Below are positions 13,943 through 21,559 of a stretch of DNA of 31,277 nucleotides, piece after piece. Below the pieces are notes generated by a model. The model searched no databases and was not told where the DNA came from. It worked only from the letters and a program-made list of their open reading frames with translations. This DNA is from a virus, in the IMG/VR virus record IMGVR_UViG_3300022204_000016, positions 1 to 31,277 of that record; one strand, 5' to 3'. The number at the start of each line of letters is the position of its first letter. Positions within the stretch are counted from its first letter, which is position 1. The position numbers and the translations under genes are program-made.

Positions 13943-15633
13943 TGTCCAAATTTATAAAAAATGATTCCGGGACTACAAAAACATATCTTGGCAGTCAGTT
14001 AATAAATCAAGAGATTTTAAAGCTTGAATATGATTGGGTTTTTAAATGGTCTGAAGAAGCAAGAAACCCGTCGTCGACAATCTATTCTGACATACTCTCT
14101 GGGGCTATAAAGGTCAGCGAAGACAATTTTGTCACGACTATGAGCGCAGCCGATGGGCTTGTGTTTATTCAGGCCATAGATGCGGGATGCATTCGCCAAG
14201 TCTTGGTCGATGATACCGCAAAAGCTGATAACAAGTTCCTAAAATACAATGCGACCAGTAAAAAAATAGAATACGCAGACGCCATTGTTCAATCAAACCA
14301 AGTTATCTATAGGCTCTACAATGATCAATATGAGGATAACAATCTTGGTATCTATTTTGATACTGGTCCAGTAGTTAGTGTCTGGGGGAGAATCAACGCG
14401 TGGAAAGATGACGCCAATGTAGGCAGTGGATTCACACGTCAAAAAGTTGCAATTAATAATATAATAGACGCAGGAGATGATACCGTCGTTATCGTTGGCG
14501 ATTATACCGCTTATTTTAAAAACGATAACGCGATAAGGATTGTTGGCTCAACTTCTAACAACGGCCTCTATACAATAAGAAACGATTCGATTTTAAACGC
14601 CGGCAAAACTGAAATTAAAATAGATAATGGATTTCCAAATCCTGCTGATTTCACTGGCTATATTCTTTTGGGCGATGTCGTTGTTACAGCTGCGGGCGCT
14701 GGTTATAATCTATTTTCCTTCAACTGCTCCATAGACGCGAATAACTTTGATTTTGAAGTGGGCCTTTTTAAGGACAACGCACTAATCCCCGGTAGCATAT
14801 CTATGTGCCACCCTCCAGCTGCGGGCGACAACCAATGTTTGTCTATAACCTTTCCCATAAATCTAGTTCAAGGTTCCGTTTATGACATTAGATTCAGAAG
14901 CGGCTCGGGCACTAACAAAGAAGGTTGGATCGAGCAGAGCAATATAGCGTTTACGCGATTTCAGGGAGTTCAAGGACCCGCTGGACCGCAAGGCCCACAA
15001 GGAACTGTCGGACCCACGGGTGCAGGTGGACCCACCGGGCCAACTGGAGCACAAGGGCCAGTTGGCGCGACTGGACCAGCGGGGGCTCAAGGAATTCAGG
15101 GACCACAAGGGCCCCAAGGTCCAGCTGGTTCTGCCAATATCAGCTTAAAGGACGAGGGCTCGCTAATAACGAACACCCCGCATGGAACCCTAAACTTTGT
15201 GGGCGCCGGAGTGGTTGTAACAGACAATGCCGACGGCTCGGCTAATGTGACAATTTCTGGTGGAACCTCAGTATTTGGCCAACAATATCAGTATATTGAA
15301 AGTGAGGCTGACACCAGCACAACATCTTCAAGCTGGGTGGATAAGCTAACACTCACAACAACCTCATTGCCTTTAGGAGATTATCGAATCGGTTTTAACT
15401 ATACTCCAGGATGTGACTCAAACGGGGTAATCATGCACTATAGAGTAACAAAAGACGGGGTCTCTTTTGACGACGCGTCTTTTGAAGCTGATAACGATAG
15501 GCATGAATTTGCTGGCTTTAAAAAATTCTCGGCCATTAGCGGAATCCAGACATTTAAAATTCAATTCAAAAGCAATGGAACCGCTACCTGTAGAATCAGA
15601 ACTGCAAGGCTAGAACTCTGGAGAGTCGCATAA
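13942..15633 (+). CDS. Collagen-like fibre protein
   Basis: A 563-aa fibre. Residues 342-395 are 18 consecutive Gly-X-Y triplets rich in Pro, Gln and Thr (encoded at 14965-15126), expected to form a triple helix. A beta module [19 protein letters not shown] (about 410-430) follows, then a C-terminal jelly-roll-like domain starting [16 protein letters not shown] that ends in [11 protein letters not shown]; this C-terminal type is often paired with collagen repeats in phages. The N-terminal part contains a small beta domain ([15 protein letters not shown], about 197-211). Position before the connector genes suggests a head or neck fibre rather than a tail-tip fibre. Confidence 0.75.
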   Translation: MSKFIKNDSGTTKTYLGSQLINQEILKLEYDWVFKWSEEARNPSSTIYSDILSGAIKVSEDNFVTTMSAADGLVFIQAIDAGCIRQVLVDDTAKADNKFLKYNATSKKIEYADAIVQSNQVIYRLYNDQYEDNNLGIYFDTGPVVSVWGRINAWKDDANVGSGFTRQKVAINNIIDAGDDTVVIVGDYTAYFKNDNAIRIVGSTSNNGLYTIRNDSILNAGKTEIKIDNGFPNPADFTGYILLGDVVVTAAGAGYNLFSFNCSIDANNFDFEVGLFKDNALIPGSISMCHPPAAGDNQCLSITFPINLVQGSVYDIRFRSGSGTNKEGWIEQSNIAFTRFQGVQGPAGPQGPQGTVGPTGAGGPTGPTGAQGPVGATGPAGAQGIQGPQGPQGPAGSANISLKDEGSLITNTPHGTLNFVGAGVVVTDNADGSANVTISGGTSVFGQQYQYIESEADTSTTSSSWVDKLTLTTTSLPLGDYRIGFNYTPGCDSNGVIMHYRVTKDGVSFDDASFEADNDRHEFAGFKKFSAISGIQTFKIQFKSNGTATCRIRTARLELWRVA

Positions 15634-16142
15634 TGAAAAAATATCAAGTTTATTGCAACACGGACAAAACATGGGAAACAGTAATCTCCTCAGCTGAGCC
15701 CACACAGTGCCCAGTCAATCCAGCTCATGAAATTCACAGTCCAAGAGTTATAAAAGAAGCTGTTCTAGTTCGCGATGGCTCACACCTTGACGTTACCTTG
15801 AACGACTTAAAGCAGCTGCGAATCAACGAAATTGATTTGAGGACTCAAGAACTAATTGAGCAAGGGTTTGTCTATAACTCACAGACCTTCAGCTTATCCA
15901 GCTCAGCCCAGCGGAACTGGCTTGCAGTCGAGCAATTCAAAGACTCGCTCACATACCCGTTCGGTATCTCAACAAAGGACAGCGGGCAGTACCTGATAGC
16001 GGATGCCACAGAAGCACATACATTTTCACTCACTGCTTTGGGGGCCGCTGAAACGCACTATTCGTCAGGACGTGCATTGAAACAAAGCGTTAAATCAGCG
16101 GTTGATGCTGCAGCAGTGGATGCTGTGGTGGATAACAGATAG
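15633..16142 (+). CDS. Fibre assembly-like protein (DUF4376-like)
   Basis: A 169-aa protein starting at a TAATG junction with the collagen-like fibre. Its N-terminus (YCNTDKTWETVISSAEPTQC) has the small domain with paired cysteines often found at the start of such proteins. The rest resembles DUF4376-type proteins: INEIDLRTQELIEQGFVYN, then FSLSSSAQRNWLAVE, then helices. These are usually encoded beside tail or head fibres and are thought to help attach or fold them. Function by family and position, not proven. Confidence 0.65.
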   Translation: MKKYQVYCNTDKTWETVISSAEPTQCPVNPAHEIHSPRVIKEAVLVRDGSHLDVTLNDLKQLRINEIDLRTQELIEQGFVYNSQTFSLSSSAQRNWLAVEQFKDSLTYPFGISTKDSGQYLIADATEAHTFSLTALGAAETHYSSGRALKQSVKSAVDAAAVDAVVDNR

Positions 16143-16156
16143 ACTAAGGATAAGAC

Positions 16157-16849
16157 ATGGCAATATTTGGAATCCTGGAACTAGAAGACAAGGTGCAAGA
16201 AAATGAGAAAACACGCCTTAGCGCTCTTAAGTCGTTTATATCGCCCAATGAAGCAAACGTATCTCTCATCGAAATCGAGCCTGAAGCTGCGGCTGGTTTT
16301 ATTGATATTACGTCTCAACAATATCTTGACTGGGCATATTCAACGGCTGGAAGCAAAACAGTTACCCTTAGGATCACCACAGACGCTGCGCCTGTCAGCT
16401 TCCCTGACACTATTGAAGTGGTTACTGCGGCCTCTGAGAAGCTGTTCTCGAATGATGACATGCTGGTTAAACACGAATCAGACATCCTTAATTGGGTGCC
16501 AAATGGAAAAGCTGATTTCAGATACATTCACCGACGTTGCCAATCAAGAATCATCTCCTGGCTCGACGAAAAACGGTACTGGGACAACGCCGGACAACCC
16601 CTGACTATCGACGATTTGCTCAGGCTTGAAGAGTTCGAAGAATGGTCTACCTTTATGGCGCTTCGCCTTATATTCGAATCCTTATCTAACGCGATTGACG
16701 ATGTGTTCGACCAAAAGTCTAAGCGCTATAAAGGCCTTGAAGTGCAGGCTAGAAATCGTGGAGCCCTGCGATTTGATAAAAACAACGACGGCAATCTGGG
16801 AAGCAATGAAGGCCAGGACGTGTGGACGCACAACCTGATTAGACGATGA
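16157..16849 (+). CDS. Head-tail connector protein with EF-hand-like loop
   Basis: A 230-aa protein. Central helices (ILNWVPNGKADFRYIHRRCQ, about 110-129; LLRLEEFEEWSTFMALRLIF, about 154-173) have the helical layout of phage head-tail adaptor proteins. Order (after the head genes, before the tail terminator) supports this. Residues 207-218, DKNNDGNLGSNE, match the twelve-position EF-hand calcium loop: acidic or Asn at positions 1, 3 and 5, Gly at 6, Leu at 8, Glu at 12. Its 3' end overlaps the next gene at ATGA. Confidence 0.65.
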   Translation: MAIFGILELEDKVQENEKTRLSALKSFISPNEANVSLIEIEPEAAAGFIDITSQQYLDWAYSTAGSKTVTLRITTDAAPVSFPDTIEVVTAASEKLFSNDDMLVKHESDILNWVPNGKADFRYIHRRCQSRIISWLDEKRYWDNAGQPLTIDDLLRLEEFEEWSTFMALRLIFESLSNAIDDVFDQKSKRYKGLEVQARNRGALRFDKNNDGNLGSNEGQDVWTHNLIRR

Positions 16850-17274
16850 AGCTATCCGACGTTCTACCCTTTTTCAGGTCTCAGCTCAACGCTCTGCAAT
16901 ACAAGGAATGGACGGACTCGTTTAACTTCGAGAATATACCCAGTACAATTTTGGATAGGAGATATCACCTAGAGCTAAATGATGCGCTAGGTGTTAGAAA
17001 TAATCAGCTTGACCAGGAATGCAATGCGCCTGTGACGATACGGATCTTTTTTAAAGCCTTCCGTGACACGTCAGCCGCTCGGGACCTTGCAATCAAAAAG
17101 GGTCAAGAGATTATCGAAACGGTTCTGAAGCCCGAGGTTAGGGTAACAGATTATGCAGATGGCATAAAAAATATCGTATTCGACTCAATGCTGATAGAGG
17201 ACGCTATAGTGTCAAACGACAATATAACTGTTCTAACCCTAGGTTTTACAGCGCTTGTTTTTTTACAGACATGA
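16846..17274 (+). CDS. Tail terminator protein
   Basis: A 142-aa protein between the connector and tail-tube genes, the standard position of the tail terminator that caps the tube. An N-terminal helix precedes the segment RRYHLELNDALGVRNNQLDQ; then come a strand VTIRIFFKAF, a helix AARDLAIKKGQEIIETVL, and C-terminal strands (IVSNDNITVLTLGFTALVF). The alpha/beta order fits this family. No direct motif proves it, so the call rests on size, predicted fold and position. Confidence 0.65.
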   Translation: MKLSDVLPFFRSQLNALQYKEWTDSFNFENIPSTILDRRYHLELNDALGVRNNQLDQECNAPVTIRIFFKAFRDTSAARDLAIKKGQEIIETVLKPEVRVTDYADGIKNIVFDSMLIEDAIVSNDNITVLTLGFTALVFLQT

Positions 17275-17289
17275 TCATGGAGGTTTTAA

Positions 17290-18183
17290 ATGTCGCGATC
17301 ACAATCGAATATTAAGGTTGATCCCGCGAAGGTATTTTTCGTTAACAAAGCAACTTTCTGTGTGGCTGTTGAAGCCAACACAGCGAACGCTTTGGACGGA
17401 TTGTACTGGGAGCTAAACGGAGCAGCCGGAACAAATTACTATGTATGGTACAACGGCGGTGGAGCAGATCCTGCACCCGTAGGGCGCACTGGAATCGCTG
17501 TTGTTGTCAGCTCTGGCTGGACAGCTAAGCAAGTTGCCACAGCTACAGCAGCAGCTATCGAAGCTGAAGCTGACTTTAACGCCCTGGTTAACCCCGGCAA
17601 TGCTGAGCAAGTTATAGTTAAAACAGCTACTTATGCAGATGCAGCTATCCCCGCAGCGGGAACCACAACTGGGCATGGGTTCATCAAGGTTCATGAGGGC
17701 TTTGAGTACGACTTCGGGTACACCGATGGCGACCTAGAGGTGAGCCTCGACCAGGCATTGCTAGATATTTCTGCACATCAAACCGGGACCAACATCCTGA
17801 CAAGCTTGGTCACAGGTAACAACGTGGAGATATCCATTGCTTTTAAAGAGTACAGCGCTGGAAACCTTCAGAAGTTGATAGCTGAGACAAGCGGTGGGGC
17901 TTTCACGCCCGGCGGTGGAACCGAGGTTATTGGATACGGCGCAGGCCAGAACTCCAACAACACCTTGGACAAGTCTGCTCGCTTGGTTCTACACCCAGCT
18001 CGTTTGGTTGATACCGATCGGTCTGAGGATTTGTGCCTACTTCTGGCCTATCCAAAGCCTGACTCGATCACCATCTCTGGGGAGAATCCTAAGCTTCTGA
18101 ATTTCACTTTCCGCGTATACGAGGATAGCTTCGTGAATGCGGCTGTGAACAAAGTTGCGATTGGAGATCACTTACAGTTATAA
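17290..18183 (+). CDS. Tail tube (major tail) protein with extra domain
   Basis: A 297-aa protein preceded by GGAGG. The C-terminal two thirds (from HEGFEYDFGYTDGDLEV, about 136 on) carry tube-protein features: LDQALLDISAHQTG, VEISIAFKEY, and a late LNFTFRVYEDS. Between about 30 and 130 lies an extra domain: LYWELNGAAGTNYYVWYNGGG, PVGRTGIAVVVSSG, then AATAAAIEAEADFNALV. This order recurs in many bacterial surface and phage proteins and looks like an insertion. Followed by the chaperone and tape-measure genes, as expected. Confidence 0.8.
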   Translation: MSRSQSNIKVDPAKVFFVNKATFCVAVEANTANALDGLYWELNGAAGTNYYVWYNGGGADPAPVGRTGIAVVVSSGWTAKQVATATAAAIEAEADFNALVNPGNAEQVIVKTATYADAAIPAAGTTTGHGFIKVHEGFEYDFGYTDGDLEVSLDQALLDISAHQTGTNILTSLVTGNNVEISIAFKEYSAGNLQKLIAETSGGAFTPGGGTEVIGYGAGQNSNNTLDKSARLVLHPARLVDTDRSEDLCLLLAYPKPDSITISGENPKLLNFTFRVYEDSFVNAAVNKVAIGDHLQL

Positions 18184-18186
18184 CAT

Positions 18187-18204
18187 ACCTATTCCCATAG
18201 GAGG
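18187..18204 (+). promoter_or_regulatory. Ribosome-site hairpin before chaperone gene
   Basis: CCTAT and ATAGG (18188-18201) form a 5-bp stem with a 4-base loop. The stem reaches into the GGAGG ribosome site (18200-18204) of the GTG-started chaperone gene at 18210. It could weaken initiation; low stem length makes the effect uncertain. Confidence 0.3.
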
Positions 18205-18209
18205 TTATA

Positions 18210-18482
18210 GTGGAACTGATTATCCCAGAAGTCGTAAAGCTAGTTGTTAAGATCGGCGGTAATTCATACGATTGCCGTCCGGTCTTAGTTAAGGATTTGA
18301 AGAAAATCAGAGGCATTCAAGCCAGTCTGACTTCTGACAATCCAGACGCGCAGAATGAGGGCTTTGATGCCATGGTCGATTTAATATCCGATCATGGAAT
18401 ACCAAAGCAAGTGCTTGAGAATCTATCAACTCAAAGTTTCAACTCGTTAGTTGAGTATTTGGTTGGTAGCGAAAAAAAGTAG
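18210..18482 (+). CDS. Tail assembly chaperone, short form (G-like)
   Basis: A 90-aa protein from GTG 18210, with GGAGG five bases ahead. The first half is a beta region (ELIIPEVVKLVVKIGGNSYD), the second helical. It ends GSEKK at a TAG. The gene lies between tail tube and tape measure, where tailed phages encode a chaperone made in two lengths. The A AAA AAG just before the stop lets a fraction of ribosomes continue in the -1 frame. The short form would bind the tape measure during tail assembly (family knowledge). Confidence 0.85.
   Translation: MELIIPEVVKLVVKIGGNSYDCRPVLVKDLKKIRGIQASLTSDNPDAQNEGFDAMVDLISDHGIPKQVLENLSTQSFNSLVEYLVGSEKK
18473..18479 (+). promoter_or_regulatory. -1 frameshift slip site A AAA AAG
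   Basis: A heptamer A AAA AAG in the correct phase, with the zero-frame stop TAG right behind it. A -1 shift re-reads G18479 and continues GTA GAC AGC, which stays open to 18793. GCGAA before the site and TTCGC after it can pair around it, a possible stimulator. Confidence 0.88.
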
Positions 18483-18793
18483 ACAGCCTCTCGCTTCGCG
18501 TTGCCAAAGCCATACGCTTCTATGGATTCAGTTACAGTGAAATCCAAACGATGCGAGTAAACGAATTTGAAAACCTATATCAGTGCATTCAGGCGATAGA
18601 GGCTCAAGAAATGCTTCTTCAGTTGACCGTGGCTGACTTCCCTCAGATGAAGCCATCTCAGAGAAAGAAGAAACATGAGCACATATCAAAGCTAGCTAGA
18701 GCTGGCGTTGATACGCGGGAGCCAATGAGTTTCAAGAAGTTGGCTGCTATAATAGGTTCAACGGGGGCGAGCGGCAATGGCGACAAACGATAA
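18479..18793 (+). CDS. Tail chaperone frameshift extension (T-like)
   Basis: The -1 extension joined to the 90-aa chaperone, adding 104 aa (about 194 in total). It reads VDSLSLRVAKAIRFYGFSYS and then, in the same frame, the region annotated by an ATG at 18551. It is helical and basic, including QMKPSQRKKKHEHISKLARA and a C-terminal FKKLAAIIGSTGASGN. The T part of these fusions recruits tail tube subunits in known systems. An independent start at 18551 has no convincing ribosome site, so the frameshift reading is preferred. The 3' end overlaps the tape-measure gene by 17 bases. Confidence 0.85.
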   Translation, partial: VDSLSLRVAKAIRFYGFSYSEIQTMRVNEFENLYQCIQAIEAQEMLLQLTVADFPQMKPSQRKKKHEHISKLARAGVDTREPMSFKKLAAIIGSTGASGNGDKR

Positions 18794-20783
18794 TAAGATC
18801 GAAATTGAGATCGTCCTCGACGACGGCACGATTAAAAAAGGCTTCGCTCGTGTTGAGGCTGAAGCCCAGAGCTCCGGTGCAAAAATAGGTAGCGCTTTCG
18901 GAGGGAAGATCTTCGGAGGCTTTAGCAAGGCGCTGACTGGTTTAGGAGCTCAGATAGCTGTGGTTGGCAGCGCATTCTTGGCAGCCTTTGCAAGTAAAAA
19001 AGTTATAGATGCCGCCGTTGAACAACAGAATGCTATAAGTGCACTCAATTCATCTCTGCGCACAGCTGGGTCATTCTCACGAGAGGCCAGCCTAGATTTT
19101 CAGCAGTTCGCAGCTCAATTGCAGAAGGTCACAACTATCAGTGATGACGCTATTCTAACCAATGCAGCACTTGCTCGAAACTTTACAAAAACCAACGAAG
19201 AAGCAAAAAAGCTAACAGAAGCTGCAATAAACCTATCAGCTGCCACGGGTATTTCTTTAGAGTCCGCAGTTAAGAACCTGGGGAAAACATATGCAGGCCT
19301 AGCCGGTGAACTTGGTGAATCTATCCCCACTATCAGGACTCTAACTCAAGAGCAGCTAAAGTCCGGTGCCGCAATCGATCTTGTGGCCAATAGATTCGCT
19401 GGGGCTGCTTCAGATAAACTAAATACGTTTAGTGGTGCTTTAGAGAGTCTGAAGAATCGTAATCAGGACTTTTTGGTTTCGATCGGCAATCTTATTATTA
19501 AAAGTCCAGTAGTTGTTGAGTTGTTCAAGCTCATGGCAAAGAGCTTTAACGGACTCTCCGAGACAATCAAAGCACTCGGCGATCGAGATGCATTTGGACA
19601 ACTAATAATATCTGCTTTCAAATTTGCTCAAACAGTAAACCAGACCCTCACACCTGTATTCACATTCTTTTACAACACAGCTATCTCTGCAATTAAAGGT
19701 GTTGGCCAGGGACTGTTCTTATTAACCAATACCGTTACAACTTTAGGGCAGGCATTCCTTGAGAAATTCATTGTGCCTGTTAACGAAAGCGCTGCAGCTG
19801 TTGAGAGATTCATAGGCAAAATCACCGGTGGAATAATCGGTGGGGAGAAATTTGCTAGACAGATTGAAGCCGACACCATGGCGTCTGTGCAGTTTCAAGA
19901 GAAGCTTAACAGCCTTAATGGCAGCATGTCGGAGCTTGCAACTATTGCAACAACCGTGAGTGATAGCCTCACACTGCCTGATTTCACCGATCAACTTGAC
20001 GCTACACTTCAGGCTTATACAACCTCTCTTGAAAACGCTAAGGCTGTCACTGAAGAAATTCAGAATACTGCAACGGATGCTACTCAAGAGCAGCTGGTTA
20101 GAACCACTAACTTCATGGGTTTTCTGACGAACGTATCAACTGGCTTTACAGGCCAAATGAAAAAAAATGTTCAAAATCTTGAGATCCTAACAAAAACAGG
20201 TGGCGAGAAACTAGCTGAACTCAAAGCTGCTGTATTGGCCAATGACAACCAAATGCTAGCTAGCATGCAGCAGACCTTTGTGCAGGGAGCAAGCAACGCA
20301 TTCGTATCCTTCGGACAAGCCTTAGCTAAAGGTGAGAATGCTATGGCAGCTCTTGGCAAAGGTATTCTCGGCATCTTTGGTGACATCCTTGTGCAACTCG
20401 GAACACAATTATTAGCCGTTGGTCTGGCTATGTCAGCCGTGCCTATCTTATTCGGTTTCCAGGGTCCTGCAGCATTGGCAGCAGGTGCAGCATTCTTGGT
20501 AGCAGGTGGGTTGCTTAAGGCGATCGCTGGTATGGGAGGCGGAGGCGGAGGCGGAGCTGCAGCTGGTAGTGTTGCGCCAGTCAGCAGTGAGGGAATCGGA
20601 GATGTTGGAGGTGGACTATCCGATCAAGTGACAGAGCTTGAAACCCTAGGCGCCACAGCCGTTGGCGGGCAGCTTGTGGTCAACGTAAACGGAAACATAT
20701 TAGACCGCAAAGAGACAGGACTTGAGCTGGCTGAAATCATACGCGAGAGTTTCGGTGAGCAGGGAGTGGCATTTAACGTATGA
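18777..20783 (+). CDS. Tape measure protein
   Basis: Determines tail length and is ejected before DNA. A 668-aa protein with an N-terminal basic amphipathic part, a hydrophobic segment (GAQIAVVGSAFLAAFAS, about 57-73), and then the tape-measure signature EQQNAISALNSSLRTAG followed by LAKTISDDAILTN-type repeats (about 82-135). Further hydrophobic stretches occur near the C-terminus (ILGIFGDILVQLGTQLL, AALAAGAAFLVAGGLL), next to a Gly-rich GMGGGGGGGAAAG. By the usual rule of about 1.5 A per residue the tail would be near 100 nm long. Confidence 0.9.
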   Translation: MATNDNKIEIEIVLDDGTIKKGFARVEAEAQSSGAKIGSAFGGKIFGGFSKALTGLGAQIAVVGSAFLAAFASKKVIDAAVEQQNAISALNSSLRTAGSFSREASLDFQQFAAQLQKVTTISDDAILTNAALARNFTKTNEEAKKLTEAAINLSAATGISLESAVKNLGKTYAGLAGELGESIPTIRTLTQEQLKSGAAIDLVANRFAGAASDKLNTFSGALESLKNRNQDFLVSIGNLIIKSPVVVELFKLMAKSFNGLSETIKALGDRDAFGQLIISAFKFAQTVNQTLTPVFTFFYNTAISAIKGVGQGLFLLTNTVTTLGQAFLEKFIVPVNESAAAVERFIGKITGGIIGGEKFARQIEADTMASVQFQEKLNSLNGSMSELATIATTVSDSLTLPDFTDQLDATLQAYTTSLENAKAVTEEIQNTATDATQEQLVRTTNFMGFLTNVSTGFTGQMKKNVQNLEILTKTGGEKLAELKAAVLANDNQMLASMQQTFVQGASNAFVSFGQALAKGENAMAALGKGILGIFGDILVQLGTQLLAVGLAMSAVPILFGFQGPAALAAGAAFLVAGGLLKAIAGMGGGGGGGAAAGSVAPVSSEGIGDVGGGLSDQVTELETLGATAVGGQLVVNVNGNILDRKETGLELAEIIRESFGEQGVAFNV

Positions 20784-21559
20784 GCCTAACAACATTCTCC
20801 ACATTCCTTTATGGGCACCGGGTGCTAAGCAACGTCAACGACTCGCTTGACTTCAACGAGGGAGCAGGTGAGCTTCAGGCTACAATCACTCCAGGGGGCT
20901 ATTCTTTCTCAGAACTAGCTGAGGCTATCGAAACTGCTCTAAATGCAGTAGGAGCAAACACATATGTGGTTAGTACAAATCGTGATGGCTTTACATATAC
21001 GATATCCGCAGGCGCTACTTTCTCTCTTTTGGCTTCCACCGGAACTCGTGTTGGGACAGGTATCTGGGACACCATTGGTTTTTCTGCAGTCAATCTTTCT
21101 GGATCCAATACCTACACAAGCGATTCTCAATCAGGCTTTGTCTATAGGCCACAATTTATCCTCCAGGACCACATAGATTTCTCAAACAATGTTGAGGCAA
21201 TCGACCCTTCTGTGAACGAGTCAGCTAGTGGCGAGATAGAGGTTATCAAGTTTGGCGACAGAAGCTTCATGGAGGCCAACATCCGATTTGCCACGAATAT
21301 CCCTCAGCCTAAGCGTGGCCCCATTGAGCATAATCCTACAGGTGTTGAAGATTTAAGAGCCTTTTTGCAATACGCCACAACCAAATCTAAGTTTGAGATA
21401 ATGCAGAATGCTAACCAGCCAGGCTTTTATAACATAGTGCTGCTTGAAAAAACTCCTGATTCCAAGGATGGAACTGGATTTACGCTCAGTGAATTGTACA
21501 ATAAAGGAGCGCCCGGATATTTCGATACTGGGGTTCTCACGTTTAGAAAGGTGCTATAA
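20780..21559 (+). CDS. Distal tail protein candidate
   Basis: A 259-aa protein joined to the tape measure by ATGA, the usual place for a distal tail protein. The N-terminal part has ITPGGYSFSELAEAIETALN (about 36-55), followed by beta strands with NRDGFTYTISAG. This module is shared by several phage structural proteins, in which a helix separates two strand pairs. The C-terminal half (from about 145) is beta-rich with a late LRAFLQYATTKSKFEIM helix. Role inferred mainly from position. Confidence 0.6.
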   Translation: MSLTTFSTFLYGHRVLSNVNDSLDFNEGAGELQATITPGGYSFSELAEAIETALNAVGANTYVVSTNRDGFTYTISAGATFSLLASTGTRVGTGIWDTIGFSAVNLSGSNTYTSDSQSGFVYRPQFILQDHIDFSNNVEAIDPSVNESASGEIEVIKFGDRSFMEANIRFATNIPQPKRGPIEHNPTGVEDLRAFLQYATTKSKFEIMQNANQPGFYNIVLLEKTPDSKDGTGFTLSELYNKGAPGYFDTGVLTFRKVL

